This document shows, piece after piece, positions 19,767-29,687 of a DNA stretch of 64,000 nucleotides; the stretch's first letter is position 1; each line of letters opens with the position of its first letter. This stretch comes from Symsagittifera roscoffensis (Eukaryota; Xenacoelomorpha; Acoela; Convolutidae). The notes under the pieces were generated by a model. The model was not told the DNA's origin and did not search any database. It worked only from the letters and a program-made list of their open reading frames with translations. Where the stretch lies: the NCBI RefSeq assembly GCF_963678635.1, contig NC_087069.1, forward strand, positions 29,056,776 through 29,120,775, written 5' to 3'. Made by a program: the position numbers and the translations under genes.

Positions 19767-22700
19767 TTACTTTTGAAATTCCACTTTCTTTAAAATTTTA
19801 GATTGGGGGATGAATATTTTATAGTTTTTACGTGGTTGATTTCGGAGTCTTGTTGTTTTTCTATTTTCTGATTTGTCGATTTGTTCTTGGGGTATTATTT
19901 GTTCGGTCATTTTTCTATTTTTTCTTTGTTTTGGGGATTCTTTATGGTTTTGTGTATTGTTTTTGGTGGCGGTTGGTTTTGTGTTTTGATTTTCGGTGGG
20001 GTTATCATTTTGTTCTGTGTTTTTCAGATGTGGTTCATTTTGAATGATTTTTAATCCTGTGAAAGAATATAATTGAGTTAATTCGCGGAGTGCGTATTCT
20101 TTTGGGTAATAAGGTAATAGGTTGTTTCGATGTTGAACGATTTCTTTTTTGTTTGAGTCGGTAATTTTATATGTGACATCAGTGGGTTTTGCAATTATTT
20201 GGTATGGTCCTTTTCGAAGGGGTTGTAATTTTTTAGAAATTCCTTTTTGAGTATTAAAATTAGGTATTAAAACAAATGTTCCAATTTTTAATTCGGAGGC
20301 TGGTGTAAAACGTGAATTGATTTGTTCATTAATGTTTTGTCTTTGTAATAACTTTTTTGTTATTTTTTGATAAATTTCATTGTGTTTTTTATCTCTATTT
20401 AGAATCCATTCGGTGTGTGTACCGGAGGCTAGTTTAAGAATTTGTGGGTGATGAAAATGATCTTCATCGTGTGTATGTAAAGGTAGGTTATAACAAATTG
20501 AGTCTTTATTTGGTTGACAATAACCTTGTGCGTTTTTATGAGAATTTGCTGTAAACATTATTGGTTTGCGTGGCTTTTGGTTAAAAACCATTTCGTATGG
20601 TGACATTCCTAAAGTTGTCGTAATTTGTGAATTATATGCTAAGGGAAATAATTTTACATCTGCTGACCATTCGGTATATTTTGTATCATTTCCGTTGATG
20701 ATACATCTAAGATATTCTTGTAATGAACGGTTCATACCTTCGACTAAGCCGTTTGTCCAAGGTGCATGAGATGTACGTGGTTTGTGTTTAATGTTATATA
20801 AATGACATAGTGTGATAATTTCATTATTTATGAATTCTGTACCGTTGTCTGTAACTAAAATTTCTGGTAGTCCGAATTTTGCTATCCAGTGTTCATAGAG
20901 TGTTGTGTAAGCGTAATAAGCGTTACAATGTGGTACTGGGTTAAGTGCTACATAATGTGTAAATGCGTCAACAATTACCATAATGTAGGAGTTTCCTTCG
21001 GATGAGGGTGAAATTGGTCCTTTGGTATCAAATGAGATACGATGGTTAAAGTACAAGCTTTGTCCTTTAAAATCTTGTTTTTGTGCTATTTGTTTTTGAT
21101 TTGGGTAAGGTTTATTTAGTTGACATACTATACAGTCATTGCATAGTACTTTTATCCAAATTGGTGCATTTGGGAAGTAAAAATTTTGTATGAAATTTGA
21201 ATATGTTTTTTCTGATCCAGAGTGTCCTTTAATATTTTGTGTATGTGAAATATTAAAAGCTATTAGAATCATACTTAAAGGGAGACAGGGAACTGTAGAT
21301 TCATTCAGGTTATACTCTAAAAGGTCTGTATTTTCGTTAATTGTTGTGTTGTTAAATTTGCGAAAGTATCGGAGGAGTGTTTTGTTTCCTAGAATGGTTG
21401 AATCTGCCTTGACAGGTTTAGTTTTATATTTGTGCCATGATTTTAGTTGTCTAATTATCGGGTCAAGATTTTGATATTGTTTCAGTGTTGAAATTGTAAT
21501 CGTTTCTGTTGGAGGGAGAAAAATGTTTTCAATTTCGAATTTAGATAAGGGTATTGTATCAAGTGGGTCGTGAAGGTCAAAAACTTGATTTATTGTGTAT
21601 TTTGAATCATTTGTTTGTGGTCCTGATAAATTTATTTTATCAGTTAAATCTTCTTTTTCAATTAGTGGAAAATGGTCTTTCTTAGGCGGGTGTTGTTTTG
21701 TTCGTTTTTGTTGGGTGTTATTTTTTATCCATTGAGAATATGGGATTGGTTTGAAAGTTGATGTTCCAAGTAGATCAACTTCATAATGATTATTTTGACA
21801 ATCTAAATAAAGTGGGAAATGTTGTAAATTATTTATTTGTGATTGTTCAATATCAGTTTTTACTGCATATTTGCATTCCAATCGGGGTGATGTTTCGTTT
21901 TCTGCAAGGTAGAATTTTATGTTTTTGGGTATTTCAACTGTTGTTTTTCGTGTAAGTAATTCAGGTGGTGTATTTCGACTTAAGGTGTCTGGTAATGCAA
22001 GATTTTTTCCTGCAGTCCAAACTATATGTAAGTTTGGAAATTTCATTAGAATTAGTTGAAATCTGTAAACTCGGTGGTTTGGGTTAAATTTTTGTGTAAA
22101 GAGAAAGATGATTGGTTTATGGTCTGTGAATAGAACTGTTGGATGTTTTGATCCAAGTATCAGAAATTCATATTCTGTCAGTGTATATATTATGGCTGTA
22201 CATTCTCTCATTAGAGTTGAGAGTCGTAGCTCTGCTTGAGTGAATAATCGAGAATTTGCTGATATGAGGTTCATTTTATTTGTACCATTATGTGATTGTA
22301 ATAGTGCTGCACCGATGCCAAAGTTCGAAGCATCGCACATTGCATAAAATGGTTGATTTGAATCTGGAATTGTGTTTGAAATTTGTTCAGTTAAAAGTTT
22401 CTTTATTTCTTCAAATCGTGTTTGATGTTCTGTGTTCCATTCAAATTTATTTTGTTGTCTAAGGATGTTATAAAATGGTCGTAGATATAATTGCATTTTA
22501 TAAACATATTTACTTAAAAAGTTTAACATTCCAAGAAATTCTTGGATTTTCTTTTTATTTGTTGGTGGTTGAAGTTTTTGAATAGCGTCAATGCGTGATT
22601 TCAATGGAGTGATTGTTTTTCTTTCTATATTATGTCCTAAGAATTTAACTCTTGTCAAAAAGAAGTGTGATTTATCGGGGGCGGCCTTCAGATTTTCGTT

Positions 22701-25700
22701 CTGAAGTATTTGGTGATATTTTTCTAAAACATTGAACATCTCGTCTTTTGTTTGTGATTGCATAAAAACATCGTCTAAATAGGTGATTGCGTTTTTCTTG
22801 AGTATTAGTGGTCTAAAAATTTTGCTCATAAAAGCTGAAAATGCTGCTGGTCCTATGGATATTCCATAGAATAAGCGGTTGAATTCATATTGTTGGTTTC
22901 CGATAACAAATTGTGTTAAACGTCGTGATTGTTCATCTAGTGGCATTTGATTGTATGCACTATTCATATCGGCGGTTGTAAAGTATTTGCCGTTTATTTT
23001 TGTTAAAATAACTTGTATTGGTTCAATGGGCCAATTACATTTTGATTCATCTATAAGTGAATTGAGGTATCTAGCATCGAGAACGATTTTTAATGATTCT
23101 CCTTTAGCTAGAATGATAACAGGGTTGATAAATGTGTTGCCTTTTGGTTGTTCTTCTTTGTTTACTGGTGATATAATGTTGTATTGTTCTAAAATATCGA
23201 GTAATCTGTTCACTTTATCATGTAAGTGAATTGGTACTTTACTTGCTCTCTGTTTTTTGAAAACTGCGTCTGGTTTTAACGGGAGATGTAGTGATGAACT
23301 GATTTTTCCAACATCGAATTTTGATGTTGCATAGACTGATGAATATTTAATTAGCTGTTTGGCTAACTTTTCGAATTCGTCTTGTGTTATTTGTGAATGT
23401 TGGAAATTAAACATTGTTAAAAATTTTTGTTGGTCCTCTGTGTAGTTACTTATGTTGAATGTAGGTTTGAAATATGGAGTTTTTGTGAAATAATCCGTAT
23501 TTCTGTTTTCGTTACTTATTATATTATTTATAGATAATTCTTCATTAAGAATTGTAGATTGGCAAATATCTAGTAATTGGAGTATATTATTTACGCGATA
23601 GGCTTTTTCGTGTATTGGTGATATTGTAGCGTTGGTTTCGCAATATCCTAAAAGTCCTAAAGGTAATGTTACTTGGTAAGGTGTGTTGTTATAGACGTGT
23701 AAGGAAATGATATCTGAATTCGAATTTTTCAAATATTTTATGGATGAGATTGTGATTTTGAAAAATTTGTGAATAGGTTTGAATTCAAAATCTGACATAT
23801 AAAATTTTTGTTTGTTTTGTTCTTTATCATATTGGTGAACTTGTTTGATTGAAAAATTATAGATATTTCCTGATAGTGGTTTTAGGTGTTTTCTTTGTTG
23901 GTTAAATATCGGGTAGAATTTTGAAAAGAATGGTGGTTGTTTATTTAATCTTTGAAAAAATGTTAAGGATGTTTCTTTTCTTTTTGTATATTTATCTTTG
24001 ATTAATATTTTACTATTTAGTATGTTAATTGTTGGTATATACTTCGAAATAAATGGTATTCCAATGATATTATATTTAATGTCAGTGATATGGAATATTT
24101 GTTTAAATGGCTTATTTAAAATTTTGCTTTGCTCCATTGTTCTGGTGGGGAGGAGAAATAATTGGATTTTTCCGTAGTTTATCAATGTTGATCCTTGTGC
24201 TGTTGCTAACTTACTGGAGGTTTCAAGAGGTGTTAGCTTTGGGTGTAAAATTTTTATTTCATTCCATGTGGGGATGTTTATTATGTTTGATTCTGCTCCT
24301 GAATCAATTAAAAAATCTATTTCAAGGTCTGGTGGTTGAAATTCTTTATTTCTTGGGCTTTCTAAGAGAAATGGTATTGTCCAAATTTTTTCTTTGGGTT
24401 GTTCTTTTTGTATATTTTGATAAATGTGGTTTGTATTCAAGCATTTTGTTTTGGTATTTTTATTGGTTTGATTTGTAGTGTTAATCTCATTTGTTTCTTG
24501 CGTCGTTGGTGTGGAATTTATGGGTGTAGTGTAATAATTTTGAAGAAATTCTGATTGATTTTCATATATGTATGATGAAAAGGGTTGTTCATATATGACA
24601 GATTCATAGTCATTTTCGACTTTTATCATATTGATAGAAAGAGTGTTTTCAGTATCACTTTCTGAATCTGATGATGTACAGTTTATTTGATTGAGTTGTA
24701 ACGTATCAGTTACTGTGTCATCAATACCTGGAGGGTCTGATGTTGTTTCTGGATTAGATTGTACTTGATTGATTTGTCTTTGATGTTTAGGTGTACTACT
24801 TCTGTGGCGATTATTAGAATTATTATAGTTATTATTATTCCGGTGTGGTGATTGGGAATAATTTCTATAACGATTATTATAACTTGAGTGTCGATTTTGT
24901 GAATTATTTCGCGATCTGTTTTGGTAATTATTGTTTGGTCTGTTATAGTTCGATCTATTATATGAGTTATTCCTTGATTGATTGTTCGGATAATTCTGGT
25001 TTCGGTTGTTTGAATAACTTCTATTTCGATTATAGGAGTAGTTTCTATTCCTATTGTATGATGAATTTCGCGATTGGTTGTTTGGATAGTAGTTATTTCT
25101 TGATTGGGAATTAGATCTAGAGACAAATCGTTGTGTATTTGAATTTGATCTGGAGTAGTTATTTCGACTATTTGGTCTATTGTAGTGATTTTGTGATGAA
25201 TTATTCGTGTTTCTTCGTTCTGGTGATCTTCCTCTATAACTTGAGTTATATGGTGATTGATTTCTTGTATAATTTGTATTGTTCGGGAGTGGTTTTCCTG
25301 AACTGTTGTTGCTGTAGACTGTTTTGTTCGGTAGATTTTGATCTTTTTTCATGTATTGATAGAATGATTTATTTGGTTCTTTATATTTTTGAGGTTTATT
25401 TTGATTGTCTTGCTGTTTTTGTCTACATTCAGAAATACTATGTCCGTATCGTCGGCAATAATTACACCATTTTTTGAAAGATGGTTTGCCTTTAAAGTTT
25501 GGGTTCTTTTCGTAAATATTGAGTATTTCAGTGATTTTTTCAACGAGGTCTGTCTCTGATTCCTGTATATTATTAATATTAGTGGGAGTCGTTTCAATTC
25601 TGTTAACGTATTGTAATTTCAGATTTTCCGTTTCTTCTAGTTTCATCGTGATTTCTGCTTGTTCTAATTTGTCTACTAGTTTTCGAAAATCTAAATCGGG

Positions 25701-27689
25701 TTCTCGAATTGAAGAAGGATGGGATGCTCTCTTTTTTATTGCTATTTTCCTTAATTGTGGTGTTAAGGTCATCATTAAGATTTCTGTCATCTTTGTGTTT
25801 TTATAGTCGTGTGTATTTAATGAATATGCTTTTCGAACTAGTGTTTCGATTCGTACTGCTATTTGCTTGATGGTTTCGTTTGGTAATCTGCGAATTTCAT
25901 TACATAAAACTCTTTGTTGTTGTTTGTTTCTTTCGGAGTCAAACATTTTTGAAAATTCCTGTGTAAACCTTTTCCAGTTTGATTTTATTTCTAGAGGTAG
26001 TACTGAAAACCATTTTTGGGCTGCGCCATCTAAGGTTGTTTGTATTAACGCTGTGCGTCGATGTATCCAATTTTGATGTAGTGGCGTATTAATTGGTTCA
26101 GGTCCAATATTTAAAATCAGGTTTGCTGTTACTGCATTTAAATAATCTTCTACAGAGTATTCAGGGTCTGTTCCTGTGAAAACCATTAAAGGTTTGTTTG
26201 ATGTTATTGATGATCCACCCATAAGGTATGGATTCATTGTCATTTGTAATGATTCTGCTGCATTTGGCATTTGAGAAAAATTTGAAAGTTGGTTTCTTGT
26301 TATTTCATGTTGTTGGAGATAATATGGGAGTGGTATTTCATTTTGCATTTGTGATGCTTGATACGAGTGTGTAGTCATTGGATTTTGTTGTTGAATTGGT
26401 TGAAAAGATTGTGTATTAATTAGATTTTGTTGTTGAATTGGTTGTTGATGTTGTGCATCTATTGGTTGTGGAGAAAAATTTCTATGATTTGTACGTGTTT
26501 TCTGTATTCCTTGTCTACGATATTCTTGAGTATTTGGTGCAAATATATCTGGTTGTAAGAAATCATCATCTGAGGATAAATAATCCATTTGATAAGATGT
26601 CTGTTTTTTATTTTTATTTTGTTGAAAAAATGGGTAATTTTCACTGTGATCCTGTGGAGGATTTGTTTGGAAATTTATTGAATTAGGTTGGGTCATTGGG
26701 TTATCCCAATTTCGAGATCTTGTATATTGGTTAAAATTTCTTTGTGGTTGGTTATATGTTTTTGATGGATGTGTATAATTATAATTATGGTCTGCAAAGT
26801 TGTTTCTAGTGAATGTTTTGCGTGTTTTTGATGGTATTGTCATGGGTCTGTATGTTTGGTAATCCATATGTGAATATTTAGGAGCAACCGAAGGTTTAAC
26901 GGTTGATTGTAAGGTTACCTGTGTTTGTGAAGGATTTGTATTTCTTGGTGTTGTTAAATTTGGGCGTATTGGTGAAATACTTTGTTGTGTAGTTGTTGTG
27001 TGTACAATTTCTTCATTTATGAAGTGTGATGGTGTCTGGATATCTTGTTGAGTAAGATTCCTAGTTCCATTGAGGTTTTCATTGTGTATGACTGTAGAGT
27101 TTAAACTATTATTTTGTGTATCGGGCAAAAATGTATTATAGTTTAATGGTGTTGCATCAATGGTTAATGGTATTACTTTTACATAATCTCTTATGTAAGA
27201 TATCGTATTTATTGCTTGACTTGAGATTGATTGTGGGAAGCTTATAAATGCGGGATGAGACCATTCGGGGTCCCAAACATAATCTGATTGTTCTGTGATA
27301 GCGGTATCATCGTTCGAGTTTTGGGGTCTAAAATTTTTTCTTGCTTGTGCAATTAAATCAATATTGTGTGTGAAATAATCTATTATGAACCATGCCAAAA
27401 TTTTTTGTAGATCGTGTTTTGTATGTTGTGAAACGTCGTCTTTCGTGAAATTTTCTTTAATGATGTTTAAATAACTAGAGAGTAGTGTGATTTCATGTCG
27501 TACTTTCAAATGTTTAGATGTTTCTGTCGGTGAGACATTTGTTATTGGGATTTCGTTTTCTAATATCGAAATATAACTATATATTATTGCGAAAACTTCA
27601 TTGGTGAATATGGAGTTTGCTCTTTGTGAGTTATGATATTGGATGCTTTTTATATATTCTGAAAAAACTTTTGAAAATTTATAAATCAA
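19767..27689 (-). CDS. gag-pol: Ty3/gypsy Gag-Pol polyprotein (~2640 codons)
   Basis: One uninterrupted frame. Residues (counted from a TTG at 27689): 1-490 N-terminal region, low complexity after 190; 500-700 gypsy-type capsid (for example TTLDGAAQKWF, RNKQQQRVLCNEIRRLP); 742-755 CCHC knuckle (CNYC, H, C); 785-970 Asn/Arg/Ser/Tyr-rich linker; 1129 protease DSGA; 1535-1690 reverse transcriptase with TADMNSAYNQ and YLDD (1637-1640); 1786-1901 RNase H (D1786, E1829, D1856, D1901); 2149-2189 HHCC zinc finger; integrase D2221, D2281, E2317; GPY module near 2494. All catalytic residues are present. It makes virus-like particles, copies the RNA and integrates the cDNA. Fused Gag-Pol without a frameshift is unusual for envelope-bearing relatives. 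The first ATG is codon 275, so the true start is unresolved. Confidence 0.95.
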   Translation of the reverse strand: MIYKFSKVFSEYIKSIQYHNSQRANSIFTNEVFAIIYSYISILENEIPITNVSPTETSKHLKVRHEITLLSSYLNIIKENFTKDDVSQHTKHDLQKILAWFIIDYFTHNIDLIAQARKNFRPQNSNDDTAITEQSDYVWDPEWSHPAFISFPQSISSQAINTISYIRDYVKVIPLTIDATPLNYNTFLPDTQNNSLNSTVIHNENLNGTRNLTQQDIQTPSHFINEEIVHTTTTQQSISPIRPNLTTPRNTNPSQTQVTLQSTVKPSVAPKYSHMDYQTYRPMTIPSKTRKTFTRNNFADHNYNYTHPSKTYNQPQRNFNQYTRSRNWDNPMTQPNSINFQTNPPQDHSENYPFFQQNKNKKQTSYQMDYLSSDDDFLQPDIFAPNTQEYRRQGIQKTRTNHRNFSPQPIDAQHQQPIQQQNLINTQSFQPIQQQNPMTTHSYQASQMQNEIPLPYYLQQHEITRNQLSNFSQMPNAAESLQMTMNPYLMGGSSITSNKPLMVFTGTDPEYSVEDYLNAVTANLILNIGPEPINTPLHQNWIHRRTALIQTTLDGAAQKWFSVLPLEIKSNWKRFTQEFSKMFDSERNKQQQRVLCNEIRRLPNETIKQIAVRIETLVRKAYSLNTHDYKNTKMTEILMMTLTPQLRKIAIKKRASHPSSIREPDLDFRKLVDKLEQAEITMKLEETENLKLQYVNRIETTPTNINNIQESETDLVEKITEILNIYEKNPNFKGKPSFKKWCNYCRRYGHSISECRQKQQDNQNKPQKYKEPNKSFYQYMKKDQNLPNKTVYSNNSSGKPLPNNTNYTRNQSPYNSSYRGRSPERRNTNNSSQNHYNRPNSRNNYSRSNSNTQRFVSRSNSQSRNNYYPNNQSRNSSYNRNRNYSYNRNRSYSNNRNQNYPNNQSRNNSYNRSNYNRPNNNYQNRSRNNSQNRHSSYNNRYRNYSQSPHRNNNNYNNSNNRHRSSTPKHQRQINQVQSNPETTSDPPGIDDTVTDTLQLNQINCTSSDSESDTENTLSINMIKVENDYESVIYEQPFSSYIYENQSEFLQNYYTTPINSTPTTQETNEINTTNQTNKNTKTKCLNTNHIYQNIQKEQPKEKIWTIPFLLESPRNKEFQPPDLEIDFLIDSGAESNIINIPTWNEIKILHPKLTPLETSSKLATAQGSTLINYGKIQLFLLPTRTMEQSKILNKPFKQIFHITDIKYNIIGIPFISKYIPTINILNSKILIKDKYTKRKETSLTFFQRLNKQPPFFSKFYPIFNQQRKHLKPLSGNIYNFSIKQVHQYDKEQNKQKFYMSDFEFKPIHKFFKITISSIKYLKNSNSDIISLHVYNNTPYQVTLPLGLLGYCETNATISPIHEKAYRVNNILQLLDICQSTILNEELSINNIISNENRNTDYFTKTPYFKPTFNISNYTEDQQKFLTMFNFQHSQITQDEFEKLAKQLIKYSSVYATSKFDVGKISSSLHLPLKPDAVFKKQRASKVPIHLHDKVNRLLDILEQYNIISPVNKEEQPKGNTFINPVIILAKGESLKIVLDARYLNSLIDESKCNWPIEPIQVILTKINGKYFTTADMNSAYNQMPLDEQSRRLTQFVIGNQQYEFNRLFYGISIGPAAFSAFMSKIFRPLILKKNAITYLDDVFMQSQTKDEMFNVLEKYHQILQNENLKAAPDKSHFFLTRVKFLGHNIERKTITPLKSRIDAIQKLQPPTNKKKIQEFLGMLNFLSKYVYKMQLYLRPFYNILRQQNKFEWNTEHQTRFEEIKKLLTEQISNTIPDSNQPFYAMCDASNFGIGAALLQSHNGTNKMNLISANSRLFTQAELRLSTLMRECTAIIYTLTEYEFLILGSKHPTVLFTDHKPIIFLFTQKFNPNHRVYRFQLILMKFPNLHIVWTAGKNLALPDTLSRNTPPELLTRKTTVEIPKNIKFYLAENETSPRLECKYAVKTDIEQSQINNLQHFPLYLDCQNNHYEVDLLGTSTFKPIPYSQWIKNNTQQKRTKQHPPKKDHFPLIEKEDLTDKINLSGPQTNDSKYTINQVFDLHDPLDTIPLSKFEIENIFLPPTETITISTLKQYQNLDPIIRQLKSWHKYKTKPVKADSTILGNKTLLRYFRKFNNTTINENTDLLEYNLNESTVPCLPLSMILIAFNISHTQNIKGHSGSEKTYSNFIQNFYFPNAPIWIKVLCNDCIVCQLNKPYPNQKQIAQKQDFKGQSLYFNHRISFDTKGPISPSSEGNSYIMVIVDAFTHYVALNPVPHCNAYYAYTTLYEHWIAKFGLPEILVTDNGTEFINNEIITLCHLYNIKHKPRTSHAPWTNGLVEGMNRSLQEYLRCIINGNDTKYTEWSADVKLFPLAYNSQITTTLGMSPYEMVFNQKPRKPIMFTANSHKNAQGYCQPNKDSICYNLPLHTHDEDHFHHPQILKLASGTHTEWILNRDKKHNEIYQKITKKLLQRQNINEQINSRFTPASELKIGTFVLIPNFNTQKGISKKLQPLRKGPYQIIAKPTDVTYKITDSNKKEIVQHRNNLLPYYPKEYALRELTQLYSFTGLKIIQNEPHLKNTEQNDNPTENQNTKPTATKNNTQNHKESPKQRKNRKMTEQIIPQEQIDKSENRKTTRLRNQPRKNYKIFIPQSKILKKVEFQK

Positions 27690-27990
27690 GATCGTCTGTT
27701 TGAATTGTATATTTTCTATTATTATGGTTTGGTGAGGTGAATTCTATGGAGTAGATTCCATACTGTTGTGTTATGTTGCATATATCTTTTAAGTAGTGGT
27801 CTATGATTTGTCTTTTGATTTTTACATCTGGGAACTCTGTTTTACATGGACTGATTCCGGGTTCAAATAAATTTAATAGTAAATTTTTGCAAAATTTATG
27901 CTGTCCTCTATCAGTGGTTGCATCTACTATAAAAGGAAAGATTTCATCATCATCTGGACTTTCTTCACCTGGGGTGTGCGTTGAGCTCAT
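27679..27990 (-). CDS. Accessory ORF 2, 103-aa protein
   Basis: ATG start at 27990 inside the end of accessory ORF 1. The N-terminus is acidic (EESPDDDEIF) and the C-terminus ends QTDDLDL; one segment reads KTEFPDVKIKRQIIDHYLKDI. No known domain recognised. Its end overlaps the open frame of Gag-Pol by about 63 nt (the Gag-Pol frame is open back to 27743). Gag-Pol has no ATG nearby, so this ORF may supply the initiation for Gag-Pol through +1 frameshifting or termination-reinitiation. That is inference. Confidence 0.55.
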   Translation of the reverse strand: MSSTHTPGEESPDDDEIFPFIVDATTDRGQHKFCKNLLLNLFEPGISPCKTEFPDVKIKRQIIDHYLKDICNITQQYGIYSIEFTSPNHNNRKYTIQTDDLDL

Positions 27991-28432
27991 TTTTTCGTTC
28001 GATGACTGTTAATATGTAATTATTAATGTGTCGAATTGGTTGATTCCAATTGTATAAATGTACTGGTTTGTGTTTATACTGCTTTTTTATTCTTCTTTTT
28101 CCTCTTTTTGATGAATTTGAAGTTGTTTCTGAGTCAGAAAAATATAATTGATCGTGAAGTGGGCAATTTTTATCTATTGATTCTTTTAGTTTGTAAAGTT
28201 CGTCTTGACTGTTGGTTTCTGATTCTGAAAATGCGTTTCGATTTTTTGAAAATCTTTTTCGTGTTATTTGTCTTTGTTTCGTTATTATTTTTCTTTTTAG
28301 TGTTTGTCGTTTTGTTCGAATGTATCCAACTGTTTGTGTATGAGGTGTGATTACAAGGTCGTATTTTTTGTTATCTATTTCACAATTGTGTAAAACGATT
28401 GTTTGTTTATTTCCTAGGTTTTTAAATGACAT
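27965..28432 (-). CDS. Accessory ORF 1, basic 155-aa protein
   Basis: First ORF after the leader, with an ATG start (plus CAT at 28430-28432). The protein is strongly basic. Arg/Lys-rich stretches follow residue 40 (QTLKRKIITKQRQITRKR) and residue 108 (KRGKRRIKKQYKHK), separated by an acidic/Ser-rich segment (SESETNSQDE, SDSETTSNSS). That composition suits a nuclear or RNA-binding regulatory protein, but I recognise no domain. It overlaps the 103-aa ORF by 26 nt in the +1 relation, so the two could also be joined by frameshifting. Function unknown. Confidence 0.6.
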   Translation of the reverse strand: MSFKNLGNKQTIVLHNCEIDNKKYDLVITPHTQTVGYIRTKRQTLKRKIITKQRQITRKRFSKNRNAFSESETNSQDELYKLKESIDKNCPLHDQLYFSDSETTSNSSKRGKRRIKKQYKHKPVHLYNWNQPIRHINNYILTVIERKNELNAHPR

Positions 28433-29656
28433 AAGGTTTAGGATGACGGATGCAAAAGGTTGTTAAATGGTTTCTATTTTCTTAAACTGTTAGTTCTTAC
28501 GATTTTTTGGTTAGCTTAACCTGGGTCTGTTTGTTCAGGGTTGGAGAGAAAAGTATATCGATTCCGAAGAATGATTTTTTACTTTCTCGTGGCTAGTATA
28601 AGTTAAGGTGTTAACTTACTTAATCTTACTTAGGGGTAGTGATTGTGTTCAAGGGTTGGAGAATAGTAAATCGATCCACAAGGTTCAGGTATAATTAGAA
28701 CGCGAGTAGTTCGTTAGATACTATTTTAAACTTACTAAGTCTAAGATTTATCCTGGGTCTGGTAAGAGGGGGGGTCAAGTGAAGGATGAATAACCGAAGT
28801 TCTTCACTGTTTATCCTAATTTGAATGATTAGTTTTGTTTAAAAATTTCTATTAGTCTTAGGTCTTTAGAAAGGGTTGGGTAGTGAATCGACGTTTGAGG
28901 TCGTTAGACACTAATTAAGTGGGTGGGGGAGAACAAAGTTGTTCTGTTTGATCCAAGGATAAGCCTTGATGATCAAATTTGAAATTTAATTAAGTAGAAA
29001 ATGATTTAAGATCCAAGGATAAGCCTTGATGATCTGGTTTTAAAATTAAGTGAATTTAAGTTTTAATAAAATTTTAAATGTGTGTAAAGGAAAGATTTAG
29101 TGTTTTGATGATATTAGTGGGTTTATGATTGCTGTTATGTTTTAGATGATGGAGCTGGAACAACAGGATGATTTATGATTACTAACCATTTATTGTCATG
29201 CTACTAATTTTTATTTTTTATTTTTCAATAAATATTTTTCAAACATGTTTTGTATATTACTGCAGAGTTTTAGGAAAACGATCTTAGATCTTTTTATCAA
29301 TCGTTATTGTATATTAATAATTTTGTTTAGCGCCTGAAATGATTTTGAAGATTAACTTCAAGGTTTTATGTTTGCAAATGAAAATCTAAATTCATTGCCA
29401 GTAGTATTCTAAATATAAAAGTTTGTTCTGGTTTTTGCCTAACTATCATATAGCTATATGGCAAGTTTCTACTTTGTCGTATGTCGTCTCTGGTTCGAGG
29501 TCTTCTTCCAATTCCGGGTAGTTCTGTTATGGTTCGGAATATTGGCTCTGATCTATTGAGTCGTAGAGACATTTCGATTAAATTATTGTCGTATAACATT
29601 TTTTAAATGTTTTTTGTCTAATTTCTAATCTATTTTGGTTAATTCTAAGCTATTAA
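28433..29656 (-). promoter_or_regulatory. Long 5' leader of giant element, with repeats and splice-donor words
   Basis: The ~1.2 kb between primer site and first ORF holds no gene. It contains a 25-bp exact direct repeat (28950-28974 and 29010-29034, core CCAAGGATAAGCCTTG, itself partly palindromic). A loose motif GGTTGG(A/G)...ATCGA occurs three times (28538, 28653, 28872). On the minus strand, GTAAGT words at 28619 and 28735 could act as 5' splice sites for subgenomic RNAs. The leader repeats may be packaging or chromatin signals; by analogy, the gypsy 5' leader carries repeated insulator sites. That role is inference. Confidence 0.55.
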
Positions 29657-29685
29657 GGTCTTGTTCGAGACTTATGGTCGCACCA
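29657..29685 (-). promoter_or_regulatory. Primer-binding site of giant element
   Basis: Two nt inside the 5' LTR, the minus strand reads TGGTGCGACCATAAGTC. Its complement ends in GCACCA, as a mature tRNA does. The complementarity to a tRNA-like 3' end seems to extend further: the plus strand here contains GTTCGAGAC, a typical T-arm, before the acceptor-like part. I could not identify the tRNA with confidence; the spacing is one base shorter than a standard T-arm plus acceptor. Confidence 0.65.
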
Positions 29686-29687
29686 GA

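Noticed and set aside
24710-25126. 138-codon minus frame inside gag-pol
   Set aside because: Out-of-frame reading of the low-complexity Asn/Arg/Ser linker, with simple Ile/Thr repeats and no independent support.
19832-28350. Many plus-strand open frames of 60-120 codons across the giant element
   Set aside because: They are antisense shadows of the Gag-Pol and accessory ORFs, rich in Phe/Leu/Tyr as expected from the antisense of Asn/Lys-rich genes.
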